Source of the DNA: an uncultured Lachnospiraceae bacterium
Lineage (GTDB): Bacteria > Bacillota > Clostridia > Lachnospirales > Lachnospiraceae
Assembly: GCA_910578085.1 (NCBI GenBank)
Contig: CAJTPM010000022.1
Coordinates: 1-64,000 of the forward strand
Length of the DNA: 64,000 nucleotides
Reading direction: 5' to 3'
Positions 7,875-16,012 of the stretch are shown piece by piece. How positions within the stretch are numbered: position 1 is the stretch's first letter; the number at the start of each line of letters is the position of its first letter. A program made the translations under genes and the position numbers. The notes under the pieces are model-generated. The model did no database searches. It had not been told where the DNA came from and saw only the letters and a list, made by a program, of their open reading frames with translations.

Positions 7875-8918
7875 ATGTTTAAGGATAAAATCAGCAAGGA
7901 ATTAGTGCGGGAAAGAATGGCTTACCCGTATGAAATCAAGGTAAGAATGACGGAGCGCAGGCTAAGCGAGTTTATTACATATTACGGGGAAAGCGGCGTA
8001 GCCGTTTCTATAAGCGGCGGGCTTGACAGTACCGCAGCAATGCACTTTATCCATGCGAGATACCCAGACGTAGAGGCGGTAAGCGTGCTGGGGATTGAGT
8101 GCAGGGACAATATAAAAATGGTTATGAAGATACGGGACGAGTGGGGCGTAAAAGTGAACATAGCAGCGCCAAAAATGACACAAGAGGCAGTGATAAAAGA
8201 ATTTGGATATCCCGTAGTAAGCAAGCGGGCGGCAAAGAGCTTAAGCTATCTGCAAAACCCTACAGAAGAGAACGCAAACAGCAGGCGCTTAGCATTGACT
8301 GGGATGACAAACGAGGGGAAATATGCCAAAACGTGGGTACTGGCTAAGAAATGGCGCTTTTTGATAGATGCACCCTTTAAGATTTCTGCCAAGTGCTGCT
8401 ATTACATGAAAGAAACGGCAGCGGATAACTGGGCGAAAGAGAACGGGAAAGCCTCTATAGTTGCCACGCTGGTAGAGGAAAGCCAAAGCAGAATGAATGG
8501 GTATTGCAAAAAGGGCGGCTGCAATAGCTTTGAGGGCAGAGGGGAAAGCACGCCGTTTTCATTCTGGACGAGGCAGGACATATTACGGTATCTGCATGAG
8601 AACAACGTAGAAATAAGTGCAGCATATGGAGAAATAGAGAAAGACGAGAACGGGATATATAAGACGACGAAAGCACAGCGGACGGGCTGCCCTATATGTA
8701 TGTTCGGAATGGAGCGGGACGGAACGCCTAACCGTTTTCAGAGAATGTATTACGAAGATAATAGCCGCTGGCAGCAGGCGATTTTTAAATGGGGATATAA
8801 AGAGGTTTTAGACTTCTTTATAGAAAATGGTTTTACAAATTATCAGTATTACCCACAAGAAATATTAGACCAGATGCAGACAGAGGAAAATAAACAGTTA
8901 AGTTTATTTGATGAATAG
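7875..8918 (+). CDS. Phosphoadenosine phosphosulfate (PAPS) reductase-like PP-loop protein
   Basis: 347 aa. The PP-loop SISGGLDSTAAMHF near residue 45 binds ATP or an adenylylated substrate. Cys pairs in KISAKCCYYMK, CKKGGC and TGCPICMFGM may bind a metal or a cluster. This family is common in phages and mobile elements; relatives include DndC (DNA phosphorothioation) and IbrA. A ParB-like protein, the IbrB family type, is also encoded in this block at 16013. The reaction is not known; a role in nucleic-acid modification or regulation is inference. The start has a weak GGGCAAGG ribosome site. Confidence 0.75.
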   Translation: MFKDKISKELVRERMAYPYEIKVRMTERRLSEFITYYGESGVAVSISGGLDSTAAMHFIHARYPDVEAVSVLGIECRDNIKMVMKIRDEWGVKVNIAAPKMTQEAVIKEFGYPVVSKRAAKSLSYLQNPTEENANSRRLALTGMTNEGKYAKTWVLAKKWRFLIDAPFKISAKCCYYMKETAADNWAKENGKASIVATLVEESQSRMNGYCKKGGCNSFEGRGESTPFSFWTRQDILRYLHENNVEISAAYGEIEKDENGIYKTTKAQRTGCPICMFGMERDGTPNRFQRMYYEDNSRWQQAIFKWGYKEVLDFFIENGFTNYQYYPQEILDQMQTEENKQLSLFDE

Positions 8919-8937
8919 GCGGCAGTGCCGCCAGCAC

Positions 8938-9030
8938 CCGCCCTTAATTTAATGGCAGAATACCGAGCTTGAAACTGACTATAGCAGTACAAGCCTATAG
9001 CGGGGCGCTGGTTCAATTCCAGCAGGGCGG
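8938..9030 (+). ncRNA. tRNA-like RNA with atypical anticodon arm
   Basis: Acceptor stem CCGCCCT (8938-8944) pairs perfectly with AGGGCGG (9024-9030). The T-arm is canonical: GCTGG, TTCAATT, CCAGC (9007-9023). Positions 8-9 are TA and a D-arm ATTT/GAAT with GG in its loop follows. In place of a normal 17-nt anticodon arm there is an extended helix GCTTG..ACTG / CAGT..CAAGC with loop ACTATAG, which lacks U33. The total of 93 nt would suit a long-variable-arm tRNA, but the anticodon cannot be assigned. It could be a degenerate tRNA or a tRNA mimic. Confidence 0.55.
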
Positions 9031-9034
9031 TTTT

Positions 9035-9090
9035 GGTAGCAGGCATGGCGAGCCTGCACCAGAGGGCAGCAGGCTAATAGCTGCATCTGG
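9035..9090 (+). ncRNA. Paired hairpins following the tRNA-like element
   Basis: Hairpin 1 pairs GGT plus GCAGGC with GCCTGC plus ACC (9035-9060, one bulge). Hairpin 2 pairs CCAGA plus GCAGC with GCTGC plus TCTGG (9059-9090). The two share the bases 9059-9060, so their outermost pairs compete. Together with the tRNA-like RNA they fill most of the 419-nt stretch between 8918 and 9338, which has no convincing gene. Confidence 0.5.
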
Positions 9091-9337
9091 ATACTGTGAA
9101 AAAATAGCAGCGGTCATACCAGCTAGAGAGTATGTGGACGGTCAACAAGTTTTCTGCGGCTTTTTAATGTGAAAAGCAGCCCACACAGTAAATAAATACG
9201 CCAGAGCAGGAGTAAAGCGGCATGGAAAGACAGAGAGCGCCGCCGAAAGGAAAGGTTTAAGGGATTTGGCAAGGCAAGGAATTGTATATCACGGTGGCGG
9301 CAGTAGTAATGCGGGCTGCCGCCAGAAGAGGCAGGGA

Positions 9338-9664
9338 ATGAGAGCAGTATATAGGGAATATGGGGACAGCTATATAAACGGCTACGCAGATGCTTTGGCG
9401 GATATGCGGCGCTGGCAGCAGACAAGGCGGCAGCAGGAATGGGAAAGACAAGCCCGCCGCTGGTACTTCCTTAAGCAGAGGGCGCTAGGGGCAGTGCTGC
9501 TGGCAGTTACCGTGCTGGCGGTATGGATTTTAGAGGGCGACGCTACAATAGCGCTTATCACAGTACCGCTGGGGCTTGCGCTGGTATTCAGTAAGCAAAT
9601 GCTGGTAGTGAATGAGTATTATTTTAGGACAGAAGAGAGGCGGGCAGGAAATGGCAATATATAG
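9338..9664 (+). CDS. Small membrane protein with N-terminal basic coiled region
   Basis: 108 aa from ATG 9338, preceded by GAGGCAGGGA; a longer TTG 9266 start is possible but lacks a ribosome site. The N-terminal half is Arg/Gln-rich and helical (DMRRWQQTRRQQEWERQ). Two hydrophobic helices follow (LLAVTVLAVWIL and ALITVPLGLALVF). It overlaps the next gene. Unknown function. Confidence 0.55.
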   Translation: MRAVYREYGDSYINGYADALADMRRWQQTRRQQEWERQARRWYFLKQRALGAVLLAVTVLAVWILEGDATIALITVPLGLALVFSKQMLVVNEYYFRTEERRAGNGNI

Positions 9665-10034
9665 GGAAGTACGCACAGAGGTATACTGCGACATATGCGG
9701 CGAGCAGATAGTAGCCTTTAAGAACGCAGGCAGGACGGGTGGCGTAAGCAGGGAATGGGCGGCGTATTTTGCACGTCAAGAGGGCTGCACAACGGGCAAA
9801 AAGGTTATCTGTAAAAGCTGCCGCATAAGCAGGCGTATAGAAAAATGTAGCCTACAAAAGAAGTGCGGAGAGGCAGGAAAGGACGGGGACGGTACTTGTC
9901 TGGGATTTGGAAAACCGTTTGACGACGAGCCTATAGAGCAGTGCAAACGCTGTATTGCGTGTACTTCTTTTAACTGGGAAGAGGAAAAACATAGGTTAGG
10001 AATAGAGGGCAGAAACAGAAAGCGAGGCAAATAA
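9651..10034 (+). CDS. Cys-rich zinc-ribbon-like phage protein
   Basis: 127 aa from ATG 9651. CxxC pairs at YCDICG, CKSC and CKRCIAC suggest one or two zinc sites. Starts inside the end of the previous gene and ends in the ATGA overlap with the next. Unknown function. Confidence 0.55.
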   Translation: MAIYREVRTEVYCDICGEQIVAFKNAGRTGGVSREWAAYFARQEGCTTGKKVICKSCRISRRIEKCSLQKKCGEAGKDGDGTCLGFGKPFDDEPIEQCKRCIACTSFNWEEEKHRLGIEGRNRKRGK

Positions 10035-10345
10035 TGAGTGAGGTATACATACGCAGCCAGAACCACGAAGAGATATATACGCTGAATGGTTCATATGCGA
10101 TAAAGTACAAAGAATTTAGTGTTAGTAAGGAACACCGTATATTTATATGTTTGAGTGCAGAGTCAATGTACACGATGGGAGTATATGAGAGTAAAGAGCG
10201 CTGCATAGAGGTACTGGACGAGATACAAGCAGTATGCAGGAGTTATTTAAAAGTAGAGGGCGGCGCTGCGTTGATGCGGGGCGGCATGGACGTACAGCCA
10301 GCAGCTTTTACAGTACCGAGATTTTACCAGATGCCAGAGAAATAG
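10034..10345 (+). CDS. Small phage protein, unknown function
   Basis: 103 aa. The N-terminal half is beta-rich (EEIYTLNGSYAIKYKEF, HRIFICLSAES). Ribosome leader GAAAGCGAGG lies upstream (10019-10028), a motif repeated before several early genes. No domain recognised. Confidence 0.55.
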   Translation: MSEVYIRSQNHEEIYTLNGSYAIKYKEFSVSKEHRIFICLSAESMYTMGVYESKERCIEVLDEIQAVCRSYLKVEGGAALMRGGMDVQPAAFTVPRFYQMPEK

Positions 10346-10346
10346 T

Positions 10347-10529
10347 ATGGCAGAAATCATATTACACCCATGCCACCCAGACTATTGTAAGGAATGTATT
10401 TTTTATGGCAGCAGTAATGGCGGCTGCCAGAGCGAGGATTACATACAGAACAGCTACAAAGTAAATTGCGTGTGGCATTACTGCAAATACAAGCGGAAGA
10501 GGCACACAGAAAGCGAGGTAAGAGAATGA
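10347..10529 (+). CDS. Very small Cys/His-rich protein, possible zinc binder
   Basis: 60 aa with Cys at HPCHPDYCKECIFYG and CVWHYCKYK. Begins one base after the previous stop, so translation is probably coupled. Unknown function. Confidence 0.5.
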   Translation: MAEIILHPCHPDYCKECIFYGSSNGGCQSEDYIQNSYKVNCVWHYCKYKRKRHTESEVRE

Positions 10530-10741
10530 AATACAGATATTACAGCACACAGCGCCCAGTATCGGCGGGGACATATCCAAAGCCAAAGGATAACCCAGCT
10601 ATGCTTATTCACAATTACAATGAGCGGCAATACGTGACAGAGATAGGGCGGCTGGCATGGGGATATATTGAGTATGATAAGCCGCTGGAAAATGCAGACA
10701 TTGACGGCTACGAGCTTATACCAGCTGCTTTTTTCTCATAA
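10526..10741 (+). CDS. Small phage/mobile-element protein (KYRYYSTQRPV family)
   Basis: 71 aa from ATG 10526, overlapping the previous stop; leader GAAAGCGAGGTAA at 10510-10522. Starts with MKYRYYSTQRPVSAGTYP, a pattern I associate with unnamed proteins of Firmicutes mobile elements. No function known. Confidence 0.55.
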   Translation: MKYRYYSTQRPVSAGTYPKPKDNPAMLIHNYNERQYVTEIGRLAWGYIEYDKPLENADIDGYELIPAAFFS

Positions 10742-10758
10742 AGAAAGCGAGTGGAAAT

Positions 10759-10944
10759 ATGTACACATGGAAAAACGGGAACTATCAGCACGTAGGCGCA
10801 AACATTCAGAAGAGCATAAAAATTGACGCTGAAACACTGGAAATCATAGAGGCGGTAGCGGGGCGCAGCTTTTCTGACAAAGTGCGGAACATGGCGGCAG
10901 AGTATGTACGGCTAAAGTGTGACGAACTGGCGTCTAAAAAGTAA
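10759..10944 (+). CDS. Small possible ribbon-helix-helix protein
   Basis: 61 aa. QKSIKIDAETLEIIEAVAG then FSDKVRNMAAEYV fits a strand followed by two helices, as in RHH regulators. Leader AGAAAGCGAG lies at 10742-10751. It may be one of the phage's few regulators, since no CI/Cro-type repressor is seen. Confidence 0.5.
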   Translation: MYTWKNGNYQHVGANIQKSIKIDAETLEIIEAVAGRSFSDKVRNMAAEYVRLKCDELASKK

Positions 10945-10992
10945 TAACTATTTCAGGATTAAGTAATACTTTTGCGAAAGTGAGGGCGGCGC

Positions 10993-11268
10993 ATGGAAGA
11001 GAACGACGAGCAGCGCAGGGAGCTTATACACAAATTCTACCAGATTTACAGAGCATTACAGAAGAGGCACAGCTTAAGAGAGCATAGCCATTTTGACATA
11101 TACGGCAATAACCTTATTGAAATCTGGGAGTATGAGGGCGAAAGAAAAGGGCGCTGCATCTGCAAAGTGAAAGAGGATACAGAAATAGCCTGCTACCAGC
11201 GGGCAATAGAAATGCTGGAAAACTACAGCGGAAAGGAAATAGTAAGGCATGAAAAGAGAGCAGGATAA
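10993..11268 (+). CDS. Small phage protein, unknown function
   Basis: 91 aa, charged, mixed helix and strand (FYQIYRALQKRHSLREH, IWEYEGERKGRCIC). Overlaps the OB-fold gene start. No domain recognised. Confidence 0.5.
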   Translation: MEENDEQRRELIHKFYQIYRALQKRHSLREHSHFDIYGNNLIEIWEYEGERKGRCICKVKEDTEIACYQRAIEMLENYSGKEIVRHEKRAG

Positions 11269-11983
11269 AAAGCCAGACTTTTTACGGGATATTAACACGG
11301 CGATTATGGAAGAGCTGACAGCGGGCGGCATTAAGGACAATGCAGCAGGGCTGGCAGGGGAGCTGAAAGAGGTTGAAGAGGTTACGGAGCTTTGCGGGCT
11401 GCGCTTTAGCGGCTATCTGGCAAAGGTTGAAACGCCACGCCCACGGGAGACGCTGGACGAGGTTATAGTAGCCTTTACGGACGGAAAAGTAGACGCAGGG
11501 CAGCAGAGGGACGGGCGACCGCTTAAAGAGTTTCTTACAGAGGGCAGCAAAGTTATTGTATCTGGCATAGTGCAGACGCTTAAGGACTTTGAAAGCGGCA
11601 GGGTGCTTGTATTCATTCTGGCAGACTTTGTGGGGCTGGTTAAAAGTCCCATGATGCAGGATGACGTAGCACTACGTGGCGTTATTGCGCATGAGCCTAT
11701 CTATAGGACGACACCGAGGGGCAAGCGTATTACGGATATTTCCGTAATGGTAAAAAATGAGCTGACGGGTAACAAGTGCTTTATTCCCTGAATCTGCTGG
11801 CAAGAGCAGGCAGACGAGGTAGCGGGCTGGCAGCAGGGCGACACGGTAGAACTGCTGGGGAGATACCAGAGCCGCCAGTATGAAAAGGTTATTGATACCG
11901 ACAGCGGCAGCAGAGAGCGGCGCACGGCTTATGAAATATCGGTACAGCTGATTAACAGAAAGGAGCGGGCGGCTAATGTGTGA
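11249..11983 (+). pseudogene. Single-strand DNA-binding/OB-fold-like protein interrupted by an in-frame TGA
   Basis: The frame runs 244 codons but has TGA at 11789-11791. Before it: LRFSGYLAKVETPRP, EGSKVIVSGIVQTL, VALRGVIAHEPIYRTTPRGKRITDISVMV, i.e. two OB-like segments. After it: ICWQEQADEVAGWQQGDTVE, RYQSRQYEK and YEISVQLINR, which complete the second OB-fold. The motif is normally IPCICW, so a Cys TGC to TGA change would explain it. The extended frame ends in an ATGTGTGA overlap with the next gene, which supports the full length as the ancestral gene. The role was probably ssDNA binding in phage replication. It is not recoding: neighbouring phage genes end in TGA. Confidence 0.6.
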
Positions 11984-12308
11984 ATTTTGCGGCAATGCTG
12001 CCTGCACGCTGACAAAGCAGCAAGTAGTAGAGCGTGGCGCTATTCTGGAAAGCAACGCATACGGCATTATGAGGCTGGCGACAGAGGAAAGCCCGCAAAC
12101 ATACAGCTTTAAGGACGTGCCAGCGTTTTACAGCTTAAGTGCGCTGATACCAGACGAGGACGAGGAAAGCCCGCACGCCTATTTACGCTTTGTTTTTGAC
12201 GAGGACGAGGGGGTAGGCGAGTGCTGGGAAGAGCGGGAAGTAGAAAACCCGCTTGCGTGGCAGACAGAGCAGGAATTTATAGAACGATTTGAAAAAGGCG
12301 GCGCATGA
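11976..12308 (+). CDS. Small phage protein with N-terminal CxxC
   Basis: 110 aa. MCEFCGNAACTL at the start, then an acidic C-terminal half (PDEDEESP, FDEDEGVGECWEERE). Coupled to its neighbours by overlaps at both ends. Unknown function. Confidence 0.55.
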   Translation: MCEFCGNAACTLTKQQVVERGAILESNAYGIMRLATEESPQTYSFKDVPAFYSLSALIPDEDEESPHAYLRFVFDEDEGVGECWEEREVENPLAWQTEQEFIERFEKGGA

Positions 12309-12553
12309 CAGCCCGTGAAATCTGCTACAGCTATCGCAGCGCAAGGCATAAGGCGCAGCAGATACAGATACTTGCAGAACTGAACGCTGTAGACAGTCTG
12401 GAAATTATCAAGGCTTTAGTGCGTGGCGGGGAGAGGCTGCCAGACAGCACGGTAAATAAGCTGTTTAAGCGGCTTGACAAATTGGAAATGGAGATAAGGG
12501 AAAGAGAGCGGGAATATAAGGCAATAGTGGCAGCATTGAAAGGAGAGCTATAA
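12305..12553 (+). CDS. Small helical coiled-coil protein
   Basis: 82 aa, almost all helix (KAQQIQILAELNAVDSLEI, LDKLEMEIREREREYK). Overlaps the previous stop by ATGA. Function unknown. Confidence 0.5.
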   Translation: MTAREICYSYRSARHKAQQIQILAELNAVDSLEIIKALVRGGERLPDSTVNKLFKRLDKLEMEIREREREYKAIVAALKGEL

Positions 12554-12556
12554 AAA

Positions 12557-13045
12557 TTGAGGAAAGTATACATATGCAGCCCGTATAGGGCAAAGGACGG
12601 CGCACAGCTGGATAGAAACATAGACTATGCGCAGGCGCTTACTAAGCAGGCGATAGAGGCGGGATTAGCGCCGATTACGCCGCATTTATATATGACGCAG
12701 TGCTTAAATGAGGACAAGCCAGAGGAACGGGCAGCAGGCATGGCAGCAGGCTTAACGCTGCTGAAAAGCTGCGACTTTGTGATAGTGGGCGTTAAGTACG
12801 GGATAAGCGAGGGAATGAGCGCCGAAATAGCGGCGGCAGATGCGGCGGGCATAGAGGTAGTGAACGCAGACAAACTGCGCTATAAGCTGGAACATGACAG
12901 CAGGGCGTGGCTGGAAGAGTACGCAAAGCTGCACGCCTGCGAGTTTTGCAGGGGCAGCAGGCTACACACTTGCACAAGCTACCGCTGCCAGCAGCCCTAC
13001 AGAGAGGCTTACAAGTATGCAGAGGAACATTTTACAAGTGGATAA
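12557..13045 (+). CDS. DUF4406-like nucleoside 2-deoxyribosyltransferase-fold protein
   Basis: 162 aa from TTG 12557 with GGAGAG upstream. Starts with KVYICSPYRA, then ITPHLYMTQCL and CDFVIVGVKYGISEGMSAEI, the Rossmann-like pattern of DUF4406 and related nucleoside deoxyribosyltransferases. A Cys-rich tail (CEFCRGSRLHTCTSYRC) is an unusual extension. Probably acts on nucleotides or nucleotide-derived signals; the substrate is unknown. Confidence 0.7.
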   Translation: MRKVYICSPYRAKDGAQLDRNIDYAQALTKQAIEAGLAPITPHLYMTQCLNEDKPEERAAGMAAGLTLLKSCDFVIVGVKYGISEGMSAEIAAADAAGIEVVNADKLRYKLEHDSRAWLEEYAKLHACEFCRGSRLHTCTSYRCQQPYREAYKYAEEHFTSG

Positions 13046-13051
13046 AGGAAA

Positions 13052-13097
13052 AGCCCCTACGGTACGGGAATACCATAGGGGCTAAGCTATACAGCTT
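13052..13097 (+). promoter_or_regulatory. Tandem hairpins upstream of the HUH Rep gene, possible replication origin or terminator
   Basis: AGCCCCTA (13052-13059) pairs with TAGGGGCT (13076-13083), extended by inner GGTA/TACC. Directly after it AAGCT/AGCTT (13084-13097) forms a second hairpin followed by TTT. Their place 130-180 nt before the HUH initiator gene is where a nick site or double-strand origin could lie; a terminator is the simpler reading. Confidence 0.4.
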
Positions 13098-13227
13098 TTA
13101 CAACCTAAACCCAGTATATCACTGTATGGCGAAAATATCAAGAAAAATGCGGGCTGCGAGCCTGCTTTATCACTTGATAAAAGTATTAGCTTTAGGACAA
13201 GACTACCCAAAAAAGGAGTAAAAATAT

Positions 13228-13995
13228 ATGCCATACGTTGAGAGGATTACAAGGGCGGGTAAAACGATAGAGATAGAGCGCTATTTTACGAGCAGATATA
13301 AAAAGCAGGGGATAAAGAGGGGGGATAAGGTAAAGCCCACCACAGAGCAGCAGGAGAAAATAAACACAAGGCAGGCAGAAAGAAAGCTGCGTATTCTGAT
13401 AAATGCAAATTATGGATATGGCGACTATCATTTAGTGCTGGACTACATACGGAAAAAGGGAGAGCCAGACAGAACCAGAGAGCAGATGCGCAAAGACATA
13501 GATATATTTCTACGGGAGTGCCGCAAGGAGTATAAAAAGGCTGGGCTAGAGTTTAAATACATACACGTAATGGAGATAGGCAAGAAAGGCGCAAGGCATC
13601 ATCATTTAGTCATAAACCAGATAGACACAAAGATATTGCAGCAGTGCTGGTACAAGGCGTATGAGGGGCATAACAGAGTAAAAGTGTTTCCTTTGGACGA
13701 CAGCGGGAACTATGCGGAGCTGGCAGCGTATTTGATTAAATACACGGATACGCACAGAAAAGCAGAGGACGGGGCGCTACAAGGCAAGCGCTGGAATTGC
13801 AGCAGGAATTTAGTAAGACCAGAGCCAGAGATACGGATAATTTCAAGCCGTGAATGGTTTAAGGCAGAGGCAAGACCGATTAAGGGCTACTACGTAGACA
13901 AGGACAGCGTAAGCAAGGGAGTACATAGCCCAGAGTATTACGGATATGGGTATTTCAGATACACGCTTGTAAAAATGGAGAAAGAGGGGGGATAA
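13228..13995 (+). CDS. HUH-type replication initiator (rolling-circle Rep, G2P-like)
   Basis: 255 aa. The HUH-like motif is ARHHHLVINQ near residue 130, preceded by KYIHVMEIGKKG. Tyr residues in AAYLIKYTDTHRK near residue 170 are candidate nicking residues. The family nicks one DNA strand and stays bound through tyrosine. Ribosome site AAAGGAG. Its presence in an integrated siphophage, with ParA/ParB nearby, hints at a plasmid-like replication stage. The Tyr spacing is not textbook, so the nicking residue is uncertain. Confidence 0.7.
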   Translation: MPYVERITRAGKTIEIERYFTSRYKKQGIKRGDKVKPTTEQQEKINTRQAERKLRILINANYGYGDYHLVLDYIRKKGEPDRTREQMRKDIDIFLRECRKEYKKAGLEFKYIHVMEIGKKGARHHHLVINQIDTKILQQCWYKAYEGHNRVKVFPLDDSGNYAELAAYLIKYTDTHRKAEDGALQGKRWNCSRNLVRPEPEIRIISSREWFKAEARPIKGYYVDKDSVSKGVHSPEYYGYGYFRYTLVKMEKEGG

Positions 13996-13996
13996 G

Positions 13997-14161
13997 ATGC
14001 AGGCAGTAAAGGTTATAGGGATTGCGGCAGCAGTCATAGGGGCAGGGCTTTTGAGTGCAGGACTGGCGGCAGCAGGCGCACTGGCAGTAGCCATACAGCA
14101 CGCCAGCGAGGATATGAGGAACTGGGAGCGCTGGAACGATAACGACGACAGAGGGGTATAA
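13997..14161 (+). CDS. Very small membrane protein
   Basis: 54 aa. One long Ala/Gly-rich hydrophobic helix (GIAAAVIGAGLLSAGLAAAG) and a polar tail. ATG 13997 follows the Rep stop at once. Function unknown. Confidence 0.5.
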   Translation: MQAVKVIGIAAAVIGAGLLSAGLAAAGALAVAIQHASEDMRNWERWNDNDDRGV

Positions 14162-14165
14162 GGGA

Positions 14166-14810
14166 ATGAGGCAGAGGCTTAAGTATTGGCTATTCCAGAG
14201 AGGCAAGAACTGTAAGCACTGCTGTCTATGGTGTGAGTATTTCAGCATATGCAGCGGACAGATAGAGCAGGAGCGGCAGACATATAAAGCGAGGCTGCCA
14301 GACGGCAGAGGAATAGCCATAAAAACAGTGCCAGAAAGAGAGCGGCAGATACAGCGCCGCATACTGAAAAAATATGCACGGAAAGGAGAGAGCGGGAGAA
14401 TGAGAAACTTTAGACTGGACGACGAAAGCGGGCATCAAGAGGCGCTATTTAGCTGGGCTGCATATCAGCTGGGACGTATGCCAGAGTTAGAGTATCTGCA
14501 TCATGTACCAAACGGCGGCAAAAGGGACAAGGCGACAGCTACGGCGCTTAAGAGGCAGGGCGTTAAAGCGGGAGTGCCAGACGTTGTGCTGCCAGCAGTA
14601 CGGGCAGGATACCACGGACTATACATAGAGCTTAAGGCTGGAAAGAATACCACAACGGACAATCAGAAACGCTGGTTAGAGTATCTGCGGCAGCAGGGAT
14701 ATTATACGGCAGTGTGCTATAGCTGGCAGCTGGCAGCAGAACTGATAGAGCGGTATTTACTGCGCCCAGAAGAGCTTACACAAGAGCAGAAAACAATTAC
14801 AATGCGCTAG
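14166..14810 (+). CDS. VRR-NUC domain nuclease with N-terminal Cys-rich extension
   Basis: 214 aa. Residues about 80-200 form the VRR-NUC fold: HQEALFSWAAY, HVPNGGKRDKATA, GVKAGVPDVVLPA, YIELKAGKNTTTDNQ, with Asp, the ExK-like ELK and Gln as metal/active-site residues. Phage VRR-NUC proteins are structure-specific nucleases, probably resolving junctions. The first 75 residues (CKHCCLWCEYFSICSG) could be a separate small zinc protein, because ATG 14400 has its own AAAGGAG ribosome site; both products may be made. Confidence 0.75.
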   Translation: MRQRLKYWLFQRGKNCKHCCLWCEYFSICSGQIEQERQTYKARLPDGRGIAIKTVPERERQIQRRILKKYARKGESGRMRNFRLDDESGHQEALFSWAAYQLGRMPELEYLHHVPNGGKRDKATATALKRQGVKAGVPDVVLPAVRAGYHGLYIELKAGKNTTTDNQKRWLEYLRQQGYYTAVCYSWQLAAELIERYLLRPEELTQEQKTITMR

Positions 14811-14836
14811 AGGCGGCGCAGAAAGAGAGGCAAAGA

Positions 14837-15589
14837 ATGAAAACAATAAGCATTTTGAACTTAAAGGGCGGTGTAGCCAAGACCTTTACAGCGGCAAACA
14901 TGGCGTATGAGCTTTACCGCAGGGGCTATAAAGTCCTGCTGCTGGATAATGACAAGCAGGGTAACTTAAGCAAGGCATACGGCAGATACGACGCAGAGAG
15001 CGTAGCGCCGATAACAAAGCTGCTTAGCGGGGAATGGTTAAACCCAGAGGAAATAATACAGCATACGGAGTATGAGGGCATAGACATTATCACGGCGAAT
15101 ATGTCACTTTTCGGCGCTACATGGAATTTAACCAAAGAGGAAAACGAGAACCAGACGGAGCGGTATAGCGCCTGCAAGTTATGGCACTATGATTACTGCA
15201 TCATAGATAACCCGCCAGACATAGGGCTTAACGTGATAAATGCGCTGGCAATAACGGACGAGGTTATAGTACCCGTAAAGCTGGATAATTACGCTTTAGA
15301 GGGGCTAGACATTGTGGCAGAGCAGATAGAGGACGTAAAAAAGTATAACCAAGCAATTAAGCTGGCGGGCGTTCTGATTACGTCATACCAGAACACGGAC
15401 GGGGAGAGCGCAGGTGTGGAATGGTTACAAGAGCAGGGAGTATATAACATTCTGGGGATTGTAAGGTATTCCAAGAAAGTAGCGGAAAGCTCTTTTCTGC
15501 AAAAGCCTATTTATGAGTACAGCCCGTGCTGCGGGGCGGCGCAGGGGTACAAGAAATTTGTAACGGCATATACAGGGAAAGCGAGGTAA
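14837..15589 (+). CDS. ParA-family partition ATPase
   Basis: 250 aa. Deviant Walker A LKGGVAKTFTAANMA at residue 8, Walker A' region LLDNDKQGN, Walker B YCIIDNPPDIG. ParA proteins segregate plasmids or prophage plasmids with a ParB partner. ParB lies 424 bp downstream, after a lipoprotein gene. This supports an extrachromosomal or plasmid-like stage for the phage. Ribosome site GAAAGAGAGG. Confidence 0.88.
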   Translation: MKTISILNLKGGVAKTFTAANMAYELYRRGYKVLLLDNDKQGNLSKAYGRYDAESVAPITKLLSGEWLNPEEIIQHTEYEGIDIITANMSLFGATWNLTKEENENQTERYSACKLWHYDYCIIDNPPDIGLNVINALAITDEVIVPVKLDNYALEGLDIVAEQIEDVKKYNQAIKLAGVLITSYQNTDGESAGVEWLQEQGVYNILGIVRYSKKVAESSFLQKPIYEYSPCCGAAQGYKKFVTAYTGKAR

Positions 15590-15594
15590 GGGAA

Positions 15595-15984
15595 ATGAAA
15601 AAGAAAATAATTTCAGTGGCAGCAGTTTTGGTAATGTGCATTATTCTTGCAGGCTGCACAGAGGCAGACAAAGTATCAGAAAACGTATCACAAGAGGCAG
15701 ATAATTTTAATGTGTTACGTAGATTTGCGGTAATAAATACAAGGACAGATAAAGTAGAATTTGAACTTATAGGGGCTTTTTCTCTGGACGCAAGTAACAG
15801 CAACAAAATAAGTGTAATTGTAGAAAAAGAGGACGGCACATATTTTAAGCATATTATAGGGCTTAACGAAGATGTATTTTACGTAGTGGAAGATTTAGGC
15901 GGTGCAGCGGTAAACAAATACAAGTACGAGGTAAATTACATACCAGAAAGTATAGTACCATTCACGATAACAGAAAAAGAATAG
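15595..15984 (+). CDS. Phage-encoded lipoprotein between parA and parB
   Basis: 129 aa from ATG 15595 with leader GAAAGCGAGGTAA. Signal peptide KKKIISVAAVLVMCIILAGC with lipobox LAGC, so it is anchored on the outer face of the membrane. The mature part is beta-rich (DKVEFELIGAFSLD, KISVIVEKEDGTYFK). Surface lipoproteins expressed from prophages often block superinfection; this is inference. Its place between parA and parB is odd. Confidence 0.7.
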   Translation: MKKKIISVAAVLVMCIILAGCTEADKVSENVSQEADNFNVLRRFAVINTRTDKVEFELIGAFSLDASNSNKISVIVEKEDGTYFKHIIGLNEDVFYVVEDLGGAAVNKYKYEVNYIPESIVPFTITEKE

Positions 15985-16012
15985 ATACGGCATAGAAAGC
16001 GAGGTAAAGAAT

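Noticed and set aside
8938..9030. Ordinary tRNA gene with assigned anticodon
   Set aside because: The anticodon arm cannot be folded canonically, so no amino acid is given.
11789..11791. TGA as selenocysteine or recoded stop
   Set aside because: No convincing selenocysteine-insertion hairpin directly after it, and neighbouring phage genes use TGA as stop.
12907..13221. Open frame overlapping the DUF4406 gene end
   Set aside because: Basic, compositionally odd, lacks a ribosome site; a shadow of the real frame and the hairpin region.
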